DNA from: Forficula auricularia
Taxonomy: Eukaryota; Arthropoda; Insecta; Dermaptera; Forficulidae
Direction: 5' to 3'
DNA: 64,000 bases
Assembly (NCBI GenBank): GCA_024734495.1
Contig: JALMQS010000718.1
Coordinates: 407,925 to 471,924 of the forward strand
Shown here in pieces: positions 1 to 10,751 of this stretch. Position 1 is the first letter of the stretch. Each line of letters opens with the position of its first letter. Under the pieces are notes generated by a model. It saw only the letters and a list, made by a program, of their open reading frames with translations. It searched no databases and was not told where the DNA came from. The position numbers were made by a program, and so were the translations under genes.

Positions 1-318
1 CATGCATCCACTCGAGTCCTTGAAATGCCCGCTTCCTTTCCAATGGGTTTCAGACAACCCCATAAGAGAGATGCCGACACGCTCCATCTCCATCTCGACT
101 ATCCGGAACTTCCCCGGCTGCAGAAGCCCTCTCACGTTCCATGCGCCAATTCTAACTAGGTTTCTTATCTCTCTCATCACAGTTGACCTCCCCGGAGATC
201 CGATCGGAGGTCTTAATCCGGAACATTTAACCGTAACAGGAGTCATAAGTCGTTCTTGGGAGAAATTGACCAAGGTGGTTTCCCATTGCCTTCCTCGGTT
301 TGAGATCAGCCGCCCCTA
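1..318 (-). CDS. RTE-like non-LTR retrotransposon endonuclease, 5' part, runs off the left edge
   Basis: The minus strand is open from about 318 to the window edge; the first ATG in that frame is at 246-244. The frame reads AWNVRG near 147-130 and GLSETHW near 61-40. These two motifs mark the start of the AP-endonuclease (EEP) domain that nicks target DNA in RTE-type retrotransposons, the group often auto-annotated as craniofacial-development-protein-2-like. About 80 codons from the ATG are visible; the rest of the endonuclease and the reverse transcriptase would lie to the left of the window. No promoter or upstream ORF was recognised. A C-terminal piece of the same kind of element occurs at 31.9-32.6 kb and may belong to the same family. 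The family call is firm; the exact clade and start codon are not. Confidence 0.7.
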
Positions 319-372
319 ACATGGGAAACAGACGCTGTTTGCAGCCGCCCCTAACATGGGAAACAGACGCTG
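307..372. repeat. 35-bp tandem duplication
   Basis: A 31-bp segment beginning CAGCCGCCCC is present at 307-337 and again at 342-372, with a 4-bp spacer after the first copy. It lies just upstream of the endonuclease reading frame on the minus strand, so it may be part of the 5' untranslated region of that element. Confidence 0.85.
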
Positions 373-613
373 CGATTTCGCCATATCTGGCTACCCTCAC
401 TATGTTTAGCCTGCAGACCAATGCAGTTGCCCGGGGTGTGGCACGGGGAGCCAATAGTGAGAGTTGGGTACCCTGTGAGGACCAATTACCGTTAACCATC
501 TCCTGTCGATGACACTCGATGTGGTCGTCAACGGCAAAAGGAAGGCTTGGGTGAGTACTTTTCTTCTTTTATCTTGAGAATGACATGTGATTAGTAATTT
601 ACTGTAATTAAGA

Positions 614-671
614 TTATGTTTTCCTTGTAGGCTGATGATGGTGTGAGAATATCCGCCGAAACGTCTCATAA
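614..671 (+). ncRNA. Hammerhead-ribozyme-like motif
   Basis: CTGATGA lies at 632-638. A possible stem II follows, with GGTG at 640-643 pairing to CGCC at 654-657 (one G-U pair). GAAA is at 658-661, and C-GTC ends at 665, the expected cleavage position. All invariant core positions are present (C3 U4 G5 A6 N7 G8 A9; G12 A13 A14; the GUC triplet). Two departures: T639 is an extra unpaired base before stem II, and stem III would be only the self-complementary ACGT, which suggests a dimeric fold or weak activity. Stem I is short next to the core, with further pairing possible between TTAT at 614-617 and ATAA at 668-671. Activity is inferred, not shown. Confidence 0.5.
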
Positions 672-689
672 GTTTTCATAAAAATAAAT

Positions 690-1210
690 TTGTTAGAATA
701 TAAAGAAATTTTATTTCTTTTTCCTAACGAAGACATTACATCTGTTTCCAGGGTTTCAAAAAAGCCTCAAAAAACACCACAATTTATAATTTTAAAAAAA
801 CATTATCGTACCATATCTAATTAATAATTATATTTTTTCCATAACAAATATCAATAGATTTACTTTATCCACGGCAGAGACAATTTTTCTTCAAATGCGG
901 GACGTATATAAGCCAAAGGTTGGACACCCCTGAGATAAAACAAATAAGATGATAAAATCGTCAAAAAGGCATTCACTAATGAAATTGGTCCCTTGTTAGG
1001 GAGCACATTTTATTCCTATTTTATCATATTTTATTTAGAATTTAAGAAATTGATATTTGGTTGACTAATTTTCAGTGGCATTTATTTATTATTTATTCTT
1101 GGTATTTATTTTATTTAATATTTATATTGACTTGCTGCCGGGCTCCAATTTATATATCAAGTGCCTCTGGCGATTTCTCGTTTCTCTCTCTATTTCGGAA
1201 GGTTTACATT
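690..1210. other. AT-rich sequence, no feature recognised
   Basis: I see no coding signature, terminal repeat or tandem structure here. Open frames are short and end in the adjoining poly-C tract. Confidence 0.6.
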
Positions 1211-1228
1211 TTTATTAATGCATGCACT

Positions 1229-1317
<89 letters not shown>

Positions 1318-1432
1318 TGCAGGTAGTGCAGGCAGGTGGCAGGCAGGCAGGCAGGCAGGCCCCCCCCCCCCCCCCCCAGGTAGGTAGACGGCAGAATTGT
1401 ACTTTTTTTTTTCCCCCCCCCCCCCCCCCCCC
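1229..1432. repeat. Poly-C tracts and GCAG repeat, low complexity
   Basis: An almost pure C run of roughly 85 bases (interrupted by one T) is followed by a CAGG-type tetranucleotide repeat, a second C run and a T/C run. Long proline or glycine frames across it are artefacts. The run lengths are likely to be unreliable in any assembly. Confidence 0.95.
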
Positions 1433-1439
1433 TGCAGGC

Positions 1440-1900
1440 ATCATGGATTGGCCAGTTGAATCCATCCAGGCAGCCTGATGAAAAGAAGCGTGAGGGCCAT
1501 GTGGAGGCGGCTAGGGGTTTGGTGGAGTGCGGGTGCGGTGGGGTGGCTGGCTCTCGGGGCCTCTCTAGCGCCCTGAGGCAGCAGCAGCAGCCGCGCAACC
1601 CAAATTTAATTATTTCCGGAATTCTGTTCTAATTAACTTTGATTGAACGCTGCTAGTCGTAGGCTATAGGCTAAAGCTAACTGGGGTTGCGCTTTGGGCA
1701 AACGTTCTCCAGTAGATAGGATCAAGGGGTGGCAGGGAGATGGAGGTGGATTGCGGTTTCCCAAAGTCAAAAAACAACAACCAAAAATATTCACGACTAT
1801 TTTTATAGGTTTTAGTTAGAATTTTTTAATGTGCATCAAAATAGCGAAATTTATCAAAGAAAATCATAAGAGTTTCACACATCGACTAGACCCGAGCTGA
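1440..1900. other. Moderately GC-rich unique-looking sequence
   Basis: The segment from about 1440 to 1760 is clearly richer in G+C than its surroundings and holds short GCAG-type runs. No splice-bounded open frame or known motif could be supported. It could be an old exon, a regulatory island or an unrecognised repeat. Confidence 0.3.
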
Positions 1901-1917
1901 AATAAATTATTTTTACT

Positions 1918-2540
1918 TTACCATACAGGGTATGGTCAAGTATCGTAAACGTGCATGACGTTCCTTCTTTTTTCGAAATATCTCAAAAACGGCTGAAACT
2001 ATTTTGATAAAAAAAATTGAGCGAAATCATGGCATTTTGCTCTATAAAAAAGCTCCAATAAGTGAACATCGAAAAAATTATATTTTTCGAGATAATAATT
2101 GTTTTGTCAAAATGTCTGTTAGTCTGTCTGTTAGTCAGTTAGTTAGTCTGTGCGTTACCAAATTTTTGTGGACGAGCTAGCTCAAAAGCTAGAGTGAATA
2201 TCCAAACCAAATTTAACACATAGTTTTGGTACATTGAAATTAAGAGTTGATTAGATTTTGGTGCATGCCGACCCAAAATTAAGGGGGTTGGAGGGAGGTT
2301 AAAAATTAAAAATCTAGGCCATTTGAACAAACTCAACCAAATTTTGTATACATAATCAGTGGGACCCCAGAAGTCTAAAAATGCAAAAACAAGCTACCCA
2401 AAATGTGTGTGGGGGGGGGGGGGGGTCAAAAAATGAAAATCTTGGCCATTTACCAAACTCAGCCAAATTTTGTATACATAATCAGTGGACAACTAGGAGT
2501 CGAAAAATGGTAAAACTAACCTCCCCTTAAATGATTATAA
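1918..2540 (+). repeat. Dispersed repeat family A: terminal hairpin, microsatellite core, 124-bp G-tract units
   Basis: It starts with a hairpin in which ACCATAC and GTATGGT pair, continues through a block reading CTCAAAAACGGCTGAAA, then a variable CTGTTAGT-type microsatellite at about 2113-2155. After that come tandem units containing TTTTGTATACATAATCAGTGG and a poly-G run (about 2408-2425). The same order is seen on the opposite strand at 35.1-36.0 kb, and partial copies occur at 5.9, 6.6, 18.7 and 25.2 kb. The architecture resembles non-autonomous Helitron/Helentron relatives (DINE-1/HINE type), but I cannot see a firm CTRR end, so the class is open. Confidence 0.6.
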
Positions 2541-2564
2541 ATAATTTTATTAAATACTAGCTTC

Positions 2565-2632
2565 AAGGCCCGCCTTCGGCAGGCCTTTTGCTAGCCAGGG
2601 GGCTTCGCCCCTGGACCCTACATAGCTGCTTT
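2565..2632. repeat. GC-rich double hairpin block with TTCG loops
   Basis: Two adjacent short palindromes, GCCTTCGGC and GGGGCTTCGCCCC, both with TTCG-centred loops, stand out from the AT-rich background. Similar blocks lie at about 3345-3400 and 61,885-61,950. The role is unknown; this may be a subterminal part of a transposon. Confidence 0.5.
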
Positions 2633-2829
2633 ATTGATGTTTTATTAGTAACAGAGAATAAATATAATTGTTTTATTATAAAGTCTTAAATAGAAATAAT
2701 TTGAGATTCTATTTAACTGTAATATACACTCATAACAAATAAGATGAAACAAATATTTAAAATGTATTAAACATCTCTATTTATAAAAAATTCTCTTATT
2801 CTCAAGCTTGAGTTGTTTATCATAAAAGA

Positions 2830-3330
2830 ATTTAGTCTTATTGATTTTAAGTCGATTCTTCCACGTTTTCAGTAAAGCTTGCCATTAAAAGTCAAAACAT
2901 TAAAAATGGAAAGCAATAAGGTTATTCCTCTAGTATTAGATAAGAATCGATCATTATTTTTGATTTTAAGTCGATTCCTCCATGTCTTCAGCAATGGCTA
3001 CCAATAATAATCGAAGTGTCAAAAATCTAATGTAGAATTGTTATTCCTCAAGTATTAGATAAGAATCGATTGCTATTTTTGATTTTAAGTCGATTCTTCC
3101 ATGTCTTCAGCAATGGTTACTAATAATAATCGAAGGGTCAAAAATCTAATGTAGAATTGTTATTCCTCAAGTATTAGATAAGAATCGATTGCTATTTTTG
3201 ATTTCTAGTCGATTCCTCTATGTCTTCTCCAATGGCTTCCAATAAAAACCGAAACGTCAAAAATCGAATGTAGAATGGTTATTCCTCGACTGTTAAATGA
3301 GAATCGATCATTATTTTTGAAATAAAGTCA
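2830..3330 (+). repeat. 119-bp tandem array, about four units (family B)
   Basis: The hexamer TCGATT before TTCC/CCTC recurs at 2852, 2971, 3090 and 3209, an exact 119-bp period. Each unit contains TTATTCCTCAAGTATTAGAT and ends near CGAAACGTCAAAAAT or a mutated form. The same unit makes up the array at 22.4-23.1 kb. Confidence 0.9.
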
Positions 3331-3334
3331 ACAT

Positions 3335-3760
3335 CAGGTGCGGTTCCAGACCTCTGATTTTGGGAGGGCGTTCGCCCCCATCGCCCCCCCCTGGATCCGT
3401 GCATGGTTAACATGAACTGCAAATAGCAAGTGATATCTGATTAATAATAAAGGAATAAACATATTAATATGTCAAATGAATTTGGATAAAGTTTAGCAAC
3501 GATCCGTTGCAGTTTATTTAATTAAATAACAATTTTTGAGTTCATCAATTAAATTGTCAAATTAATATTTGTGGGATTTAAAATTCATTGTAATTAAGTA
3601 CCTTGAGGACCACAAAAAAGGCCATATATAGTTTTTTGTAAAATTATATTTTAAAGTACTTTATTTTAGAATTAGATAGTACATTGGATAAAGTTTAGCA
3701 ATGATCCGTTGCAGTTTATTTTTTAATTTTTGTTTTTAAATGTACTTTAAAAAAAATAGA
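3335..3760 (-). repeat. Family B flank, with GCAACG/CGTTGC hairpin
   Basis: GTTTAGCAACGATCCGTTGC occurs near 3490 and, slightly mutated, near 3690. It is preceded by ATTGGATAAA-type sequence. The same block flanks the family B copies at 22.2 kb and 33.2 kb in the opposite orientation. A GC-rich stretch at 3345-3400 includes GGGCGTTCGCCC. Confidence 0.7.
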
Positions 3761-3769
3761 TAGTTTTTT

Positions 3770-4180
3770 TAAATCTTTCTTGCATTATTAAATTCCTCTT
3801 CAACGATAATGTGGTTAGAACTCTATTATCTATGGTATTAAGAATGAATGACATTCAAAAATATGACAAACAGTGCCGCCAACAAATGTTTAGTTTACTA
3901 GTTTAGTTCTTTTATTGTTTGGCAAGCTATGTTGGCTATACAGATTTGGTTTTTGTTTTTCGTGAATTTTCCAATTTTCCGGGCAACTTTTCGCCAACAA
4001 TTAGCCAAATCGGCCCAGGCATTTGAGAGATCTGCGCTTACAAAGATAAAGAAATTCATTTTTATTATATATATTAAATATAAGTGAGGGACCAGGTTGT
4101 ATGGTAAAGTCAAGTGGATGGCCACATCAGAACACGTCAGCTTATTTATTATTTGTCATAAGGTTTTTTTTTAGGGAATC
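3770..4180. other. AT-rich sequence with a repeat edge at 4115-4146
   Basis: Mostly unremarkable. The stretch GGATGGCCACATCAGAACAC near 4117 is found in inverted form near 35,070, so it belongs to a dispersed repeat. Confidence 0.4.
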
Positions 4181-4184
4181 GACC

Positions 4185-4410
4185 TGAGTGGCAAAATTAG
4201 CAATCTGGCCCAATTGGCTTCCCTGTGAGGTGAATCCTCTGTTAGATATCTACCTCGCTAACTATTTCAATCAAAGATTTAAATCTTCATTTGTAAAATT
4301 TCGCAATCTCGTGATTCTAAATTTAAACACATATACATTCCATTTAAAAAAAGATGGTTTAATTTGTAGAATTTTAAATTTCTTCGTTCACAAACACTTA
4401 TAAATCCTAG
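4185..4410 (+). repeat. Dispersed repeat shared with 15.3-16.2 kb
   Basis: GGCAAAATTAGCAATCTGGC and the following 200 bases match, with many substitutions, 15,310-15,410 plus 16,060-16,180. In that other copy the foldback at 15.4-16.0 kb interrupts the family. No coding content was seen. Confidence 0.55.
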
Positions 4411-4599
4411 TTACGTCTATGCTTGTGAGAAGAGGGTCACAATTGGATTATAAGATTCTACTTAGAGTGACAAAGAAACAGACAACTCAAGTTATATAAA
4501 ATCATGAAAAACACAAAAATTATAATAAATGACAATATTAAAATTATGTGATTCTTTTTATTTTTTAATGCTAGCTTCTTCCCAGGCAGAGCTAAATCT

Positions 4600-4870
4600 T
4601 TCTTTTAAAAGTCTTGCTCAAAGCACCCCTTCGCTGTCAAATTGGATAAAAGTCGAACAAGCGCTTTCGCCAACTCTTTTATCCCTATGACCTCCAGAGC
4701 CTGGAACTCGCTCCCTGCCACCATCTTTCCCGCAACTTATAACCTTCAGCTATTTAAGACCCGTATCTACAGATACCTTCGACCCCCGCCCAACCCATAA
4801 AATGCTTTCTTCTTCTTTTCACGATGGAGGGGCCAGCATCCATGGACCGCACCCCACTGGTATATACGTA
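4600..4870 (+). pseudogene. Jockey-like reverse transcriptase C-terminus plus 3' untranslated region
   Basis: Around 4665-4798 one frame reads PMTSRAWNSLPATIFPATY and, about 20 residues later, RYLRPPPNP followed by a stop. This matches in order and spacing the C-terminus of the minus-strand copy at 50.6-51.2 kb (PMTSRNWNFLPASIFPSTY). It is the tail of the Jockey-type polyprotein beyond the polymerase. The sequence after the stop, near CATGGACCGCACC at 4840, is the shared 3' untranslated region, also seen at about 50.57 kb and 60.35 kb. Everything 5' of this point is missing, as expected for a 5'-truncated LINE copy. Confidence 0.7.
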
Positions 4871-4878
4871 TACAATTT

Positions 4879-5112
4879 ATTTGTTTGAAACTTGAGTTTC
4901 GAATGTTTGACATTCATCAACAGTCTTTTAATTATAAATATTTAATCTGTTATTTCTCATAGGTTTAATTACCCAACTGGATATAGTTTTGTTTTATCTC
5001 CAACTATATCCAATCGGTAATGAAACCCATAAGAAATAAAGATTAAATATTTCTTATTAAAATACTGCTGTTGAAAGTCAAACCTCCGAAACAAAAGTCT
5101 TAAACAAATAAA
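4879..5112. repeat. Foldback repeat with degenerate hammerhead-like motifs
   Basis: Arms of about 90 bp (4879-4970 and 5021-5112) are inverted copies. On the minus strand of the left arm, CTGTTGATGAATG, a 5-bp stem II and CATTCGAAAC can be read, so A6 of a hammerhead is mutated to T. On the plus strand of the right arm CCGAAAC, AAAA, GTC is kept but the CTGATGA part is lost. This is an old copy of the family best preserved at 36.8-37.1 kb. Confidence 0.6.
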
Positions 5113-5119
5113 TTATATA

Positions 5120-5930
5120 TATATATATATATATACATATTTAGATTTGTTACTTATACTTATATAAATGTATATGTTTCACATTATGCAAAGAACAGGA
5201 CACCCCCATTGATTTCTCTTTATGAATCAACCACCATTCATCTGTTACTCTCGACAAAACAAAATATCTTCCATCAAACTGTGTAATTTGGAGTCTACCG
5301 AGATATATGTTTATGTTTCTGGAGAGGTTAATTTTCTTATCAGTATCCTCTTCAGGTAGCACTTAATTCCCAAATTATTTTTATCTGATATATTTTTTTT
5401 TTTTTACAAAACTGATCCTTTGGCAAATCTCTTTAAAATTCTTGAAGACACTTTTTCCATTTTGAATAGCAGGCTTTATACACACCTAGAAGATCTTAAA
5501 ACAAACTCGTCCCCCATCTTACTCTCACCCTTTTTCCAAACATATCCAACTCTTCTTGTATACAATCCAGACACCAGGCAGGCACTTTAAGGAAAAGTTT
5601 TCATAACATCCGGATAGGTTTTAACAACGCTAATCCCAGCCTCATCTCTTCGAAACAGCATCCTTCTTATGAAGCAGCCACCCTCTCCACGTTTTCCTTC
5701 TCATTCACTCGTCATCTCAAAAGCTTACCTCACTTTTATACTCTATCCCGCCCCTCCCCCTCCATTTCTTATTCCCTAACTATGAATATTGTATGTATGT
5801 AATTCTTTTATAAAAACAATCTCAATACACGTTTATTAAAATCCATACATTTCATGAGAAATTTTCTCTTTATCAATGGAAACTTTCTATCTCCCAAAAT
5901 ATAATTTTCTTTTCTATTGACTTATTAGAG
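5120..5930. other. Old repeat debris and AT-rich sequence
   Basis: 5113-5140 is a TA run. 5190-5270 resembles the outer part of the 36.8-37.1 kb foldback family (TTACTCTCGACAAAACAAAA). The C/T-rich stretch 5500-5770 could be a LINE 3' end, but I could not tie it to a family. Confidence 0.35.
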
Positions 5931-5934
5931 CATT

Positions 5935-6087
5935 TTTGTAGACAGAAACGCCATGATTTTGGTCAATTTTTTTAAGTAACTTAGTTTCAGCCTTTTTTGA
6001 GATATTTCGAAAACACGAAGTAAAAAAAAATACATTTTTCTTGGACGATTACAATACTTGACCATACTTTGTATGATCAAGTAAAAA
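5935..6087 (-). repeat. Family A terminal fragment
   Basis: It contains the AGATATTTCGAAAAC block and ends with the hairpin ACCATACTTTGTATGATCAAG at about 6061-6081, the same order as at 35.88-36.03 kb on the same strand. Confidence 0.6.
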
Positions 6088-6599
6088 AATATATGTAATA
6101 ATATTATTTACCCACATGTGCAGAGATCCTTGGCATCTCTAGACCAAGGAGGGCCAACTGCAGACTCCTTTATTAAACATTTAGTTTCCATTGGTTTCCA
6201 ACTATAATCCAACGACTTTAGTTATTTGTTTTGTTAGTTTATTTTGTTTTATTTAGTTTTATTTGATTTGTTTATACACCTATTCTATTCGACGTGAATC
6301 TGTGACGACTGGCTAAATGGGCATCAAGTTCCCGAGGCCAAGAGGTAAAAAAAAAAAAAAAAAAAAAAAAAATAGAATTTTATCAAAACCCACAGCGTGC
6401 GCAGACCAAGTTCGAGACTTAGCTTGGCCGTACACGCTGTACGCTATTTACACGAACTATTTCGAGCCAATTTCGACCCCCCTGCAGCTTGGAATTCATT
6501 TGAGATACAGAGCTGAAATTATACACATATAATTAGGTAATCCATCTTGAAGAGATTAGCAAATTTCAATAATATAGCTTAAATAGATTCTGATATATG

Positions 6600-6965
6600 G
6601 ACCTGAGAAAATAGCTAATTTGGGCACTCACTCACTCACTCACTGACAGGTCATCAAAACCTATAGGGTACTTCCAATCATCCCAGCATCATGAAATTTC
6701 GTCTGCTAGTAGAGTTTGGGACACAAACAAAGGAAAAATTCAAAAAATCCAAACATTCTATCTTTAAACCTCTTCAAAATGGGGGGGGGGGGTCAAAAAT
6801 GAAAATTCTAGCCCGTTCGACCAAACTCAACCAAATTTTGTATACATATTCTGCGGTCCTCCGGAAGGCTAGAAATGCAAAAACTAACCACTCAAAATGG
6901 GAGGGGGGGTCCATAATGAAAATTCTAGCCCTTGGGACCAAGGGGCTTCCTCATTGCTTACAAAA
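6600..6965 (+). repeat. Family A related G-tract units, diverged
   Basis: A CACT microsatellite (about 6626-6643) is followed by two units with poly-G runs (6781-6792 and 6902-6909), each near GAAAATTCTAGCCC and TTTTGTATACATA. This resembles the tandem section of family A, but the first half differs, so it may be a sister family. Confidence 0.5.
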
Positions 6966-6971
6966 AGAAGA

Positions 6972-7188
6972 GAAATCTCAACCAAAACATTCTGTAAAAA
7001 AACAGGCCAAGTTAGAAAAAGTAGTGAAATCTAGTGAGTAGCCAAGTTAAATTCGCCAAGAATAATTAAGTTGAGAAAATATTAGATCTCTCAACTTAAT
7101 TATTCTTGGCGAATTTAACTTGGCTACTCACTAAATTTCACTACTATTTCGAACTTGGCCTGTTTTTTTACAGAATGTTTGGTTGAGA
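6972..7188. repeat. Foldback, about 95-bp arms
   Basis: The arm from 6972 (CTCAACCAAAACATTCTGTA) to about 7070 is nearly the exact inverse of 7090-7188, around a short centre near 7075-7088. It sits immediately left of the Tigger element. Confidence 0.85.
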
Positions 7189-7225
7189 TATAAATATCTA
7201 TTAGCCCTATGCAATTTTTTATTTA

Positions 7226-8285
7226 CAGTGGTACCTCGAGATACGAGTGCCCTAACAAACGAGTTATTTGAGATACGAGCTGTTTTGCTTTGAAATACGA
7301 ACAACATTTGAGATTCGAGCAACGGACACCTGCGAAACTTTTTCCGAACTGATAGAAGCCAATGGATACATCCCCAGCAAGTCTTCAACTGTGACGAAAC
7401 AGTACTTTTCTGGAAGAAGATGCCGAATAGGACTTACATAACGGCAGAGAAGTTAATGCCAGGGCACAAACCCATGAAGTATAGACTAACTCTCGCAAGA
7501 TAAAGCCTCTGCTTGTATACCATTCGGAAAACTCCAGAGCCTTTAAGTCACATAAGATTTTAAAAGAAAAATTTCAAGTTATGTAGAGGGCAAACTTAAG
7601 GCATGGGTCACTATGCAGTCTTTGTGCAGTGGGTAAACAGTTACAACAAAGTTCCAGTCGCAGCAGCATTCGGGGGTTCTGCAAGAAATTGGTTTCGAGG
7701 AAGAGCCAGAGGTGGAGGAGGTTATATCTACAAGTGAGATAAAAGAGATCTTGGGAATGTGGGAGAGAGTTTCACAGTTCGTGGAAAAGAAACACCCCGA
7801 AAAAGTTGCAACTGGTCGTGCATCGGAGCTATTTAATGACACTTGCCTAACTCATTTCCTCAGCATTCTGAAAGGGAGGAAGAAACAAACCTCATTGGAC
7901 AGTTTTTTTAATCCGGCGAAAAAGGCAAAGACCAGTGAAGAGAAAAGCAGTGACTAAAATTAAGCATACAGTAGCATTTAAGTTGTGTGTAAGTTGCATT
8001 TAAGGGACCAACATACAAATATGTATGTACACTTTATAAAACCAGTTTTTTTTTGCTTTACATTCTCATTTATTACGTATTTATACAATATTTGTCATTT
8101 ATAAATAAATTTTTCTTATTCAAAAACACGTAACAAAAACAATTGGGGGGTAGCATTTTTGGGGCTGGAACGGATTAATGGCATTTCAATTAATTTCAAT
8201 GGGGAAAATTGCTTTGAGATACGAGCAAATTGACATACGAGCAAGGTTACGGAACGAATTAAACTCGTATCTCGAGGTATCACTG
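7226..8285 (+). mobile_element. Tigger (pogo superfamily) DNA transposon, internally deleted
   Basis: Inverted ends CAGTGGTACCTCGAGATACG at 7226 and its near-exact complement ending at 8285 (CAGTGATACCTCGAGATACG) are flanked by TA at 7224-7225 and 8286-8287, the pogo/Tc1-mariner target. Subterminal repeats of GATACGAG-type words lie inside both ends and are probably transposase binding sites. The element is 1060 bp, far shorter than typical autonomous Tiggers (about 2.5-3 kb). It keeps parts of a transposase gene, described separately. Confidence 0.93.
7345..7957 (+). pseudogene. Tigger transposase remnant, DDE core deleted
   Basis: From 7345 one frame reads QVFNCDETVLFWKKMP (from about 7378), then ITAEKLMPGHKPM and KPLLVYHSENSRAFKS. 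This is the start of the pogo/Tigger DDE domain, including the first catalytic aspartate in CDET. Frames shift near 7500 and 7600. After about 7660 the sequence jumps to the C-terminal region (ALQEIGFEEEPEVEEV to QTSLDSFFNPAKK, stop at 7957). The part that should hold the second and third catalytic acids is missing, and so is the N-terminal DNA-binding part. It cannot make an active transposase. Confidence 0.88.
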
Positions 8286-8289
8286 TATA

Positions 8290-9320
8290 TCTATTTAGTG
8301 CAGTCTACATGATTTCGAGTCATGCGTCTCTTTCTTGAGTATATTAATTTCTGTTCTCTTCTAGGATTTGGTGGTTTGATATTTATACCAGATTGAGTAG
8401 AACGACTCAGCACAGCGACGGCGCCGCCTGGCTAACGCTAGATATGCATTCAAATAGAACCCTTTGTATATCGGGTTGCATTCTCAGGTCCTAAATATAA
8501 TACTTTGAAATATTAATAAAATGTTTAAATCGACAATTATTTTAATCTTGCTATTACATGAATAAAATTATGTTTATTTAAATAGGATTATGTGAAATTT
8601 TTGAATTGGAAATGATTTAATTAGATAAAAATCAACTTTTTCATGCACCATTACAAAACTTGACCATTTGTGGTAAAGTAAAAACGGAAAAATGAGAAAA
8701 ATTTGGAATTTAAAACTATTTTTCCGCTGGCCACCTTACATGAATAATTAAAAATAAATGTTGGCAAAAATGTCTTGCCTCTAAAATTTTGCCGCCGTAA
8801 GCACGTCCCTACTGTGTCTATGCATAAATCTGTACCTGGATACAGATTGTCTTGGAGATGAAATTACCTTGAATAAAAAATATAACTATTTAAGAAGGAT
8901 AATATTTTCTAAAAATTTCTGGTAAATATTTGAAAAACAGTCCATATATGACCTTTGTTAGTTTTTATATTTAAATTTTTAAAATTATTTTTCTGAATTT
9001 TCATTGATAAAGGGAGAATTTCTGCCGAAACGTTTGAATTTTTAATAAATGTTTTGCGATTCTTTTTATGAAAGGATTGTATTTATTTAATACGGAAAAA
9101 CAATCGATAAATTATTTTAAATATATGAATATTGTAATGTCATTAATAAGAGTTGAATAAAATTTAAAAATGTTCAATTTCACCATAACAATTGGTAGGT
9201 CCCTCCGGGGATTTCATTGGTTTTTATAATCGCGACTTCTGGGATTAACGGCCTAAAACCCTGGGATTTAATTCAAGCGACTGAATCATATTTATATGAC
9301 CAGTTATTTTTCAAAATTAA
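8290..9320. other. AT-rich sequence with minor repeat fragments
   Basis: 8610-8695 ends in a family A-like hairpin (CTTGACCATTTGTGGTAAAG). Near 9020 CTGCCGAAACGTTT resembles the 3' half of the hammerhead-like motif but no CTGANGA precedes it. Otherwise I see nothing. Confidence 0.4.
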
Positions 9321-9329
9321 AAATATCCT

Positions 9330-9470
9330 GGCGAGTCGGGAAGCCGGGCGCGTTAGAGCTACCGCTTCTGCATCATCTTGATGACGATGTTGGAACGGAA
9401 GCCCCAAGTTCAGACCTTGCTCAAAGCAGAATAAAAATTTTAATGTCGAAAGCCCGGCTCCCTCACTAAC
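9330..9470 (+). repeat. Possible tRNA-derived SINE head, weak
   Basis: GGGCGCGTTAGAGCTACCGC resembles an RNA polymerase III A box and AAGTTCAGACC a poor B box about 60 bases later. GGGAAGCCGGGC and GCCCGGCTCCC form an inverted pair around it. There is no second copy in the window to confirm it. Confidence 0.3.
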
Positions 9471-9479
9471 ATGAAAAAA

Positions 9480-10740
9480 ACATCATTCATCACTAAATAT
9501 GCTAAACGTTTTGTTAACCAGAATTTTTTATGATACCGAATGATAATCGAAGCCAAACGATTTAGTAGAATTGAATGATGAAACTTTGCTAATTATTAAT
9601 GAATCTTCTAGCAAATGACCCAGAGATAGTTCTTTTCTCTTTGCGACATTTCCAGACCTAATCTTGAAAAAGTTTTCACTTTTTCATCCAATTTTATATA
9701 TCAAATAAAATAAATAATTATCTATTAAATATCCATTTTTCTGTCAAACCCCATTTGAGACACCCCTCGTCTATTAAAATAAAATTGCTAACGAGTCCAG
9801 TGAACTTTTCCCTTTAATTCTTTTTCAACTAAGTAAAAAATGATCCATTTCCATCATTATGTTAATGTTCTTTGAAAAGAGAAAACGAGGGTGAGTGGAG
9901 AAGGGAATTCTTCTCTAGGATATTATTGAATAAAGATTTATTATCGAAAAACTGAATATAAAGGTTGATTATTCGGGTCACGTCTTAAGCGAGCGGATGA
10001 CTCGCGGGGGTGTCTCTTCTGGCAGGGGTTGCTTATTGCACCCTCAGCCTCCCTCAGTAGCAATTGTCTCACTTCACTACCTATTCCATCTTGGCAGCAT
10101 ATAAGAAGCTTTTCAAACACCTTTCCGGGTCTTTTTGTTCCCGAAATGAACGTCAATCGAAAACACGTAATACTCTTTACAAAATAACACTAAATAATTA
10201 TTAACTTGATGCCTAAGTAGCAGATACTTTATTAATATAAACAGCAGAGACAAGCCAATCCCTTTTCTAAATAGTTAATGATTTGGACGCCTTTAATGTT
10301 CCACGCAACTAAATTATGAATTCATCAGTCCACCTCAAACTCTCGATCAAAGACATAGTACCAGACCATACTATTTTATATACTAAATTTTAATGTTCTG
10401 TTTTTCTAGGATATATTTCCTCATTCCTTTTTTCATTTCTTACTATACTCCAATATACACACTTTTCAAATTAGAAATTCATTATAAAGTGACACTGAAT
10501 TGGAGGAAAAAGTAAATTTTTTTAAATATGAATCACTAATTTGGCAATATTTCGTCAGTAAAGAGCTAAAAAGATGAAACTTGATATGTAACTTATTAAT
10601 ATAAGCTTATATATAAAATTCCAAATTGAATCAATTTTATACACTACGCATTGTTTGGATAAAGGGGTCCTCAAAAAATAAATAAATAAATAAATAAAAG
10701 AAATTCCGACCTGTAAAATTCCAGATATATATTCAGATAG
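9480..10740. other. AT-rich sequence, nothing recognised
   Basis: A moderately GC-rich patch at 9990-10,150 has no recognisable protein. An ATAA tetranucleotide run lies at 10,677-10,698. Confidence 0.5.
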
Positions 10741-10751
10741 AATGCTCTGTG

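Noticed and set aside
1061..1598. Long proline- or glycine-rich frames on both strands
   Set aside because: They are translations of poly-C and CAGG simple repeats.
7579..7842. Minus-strand frame of 87 codons
   Set aside because: It is antisense to the Tigger transposase remnant.
9000..9060. Hammerhead near CTGCCGAAACGTTT
   Set aside because: The 5' core reads TTGATAA, stem II does not pair and GTC is absent.
9941..10156. 71-codon minus-strand frame
   Set aside because: No recognisable protein; composition is only slightly GC-richer than the background.
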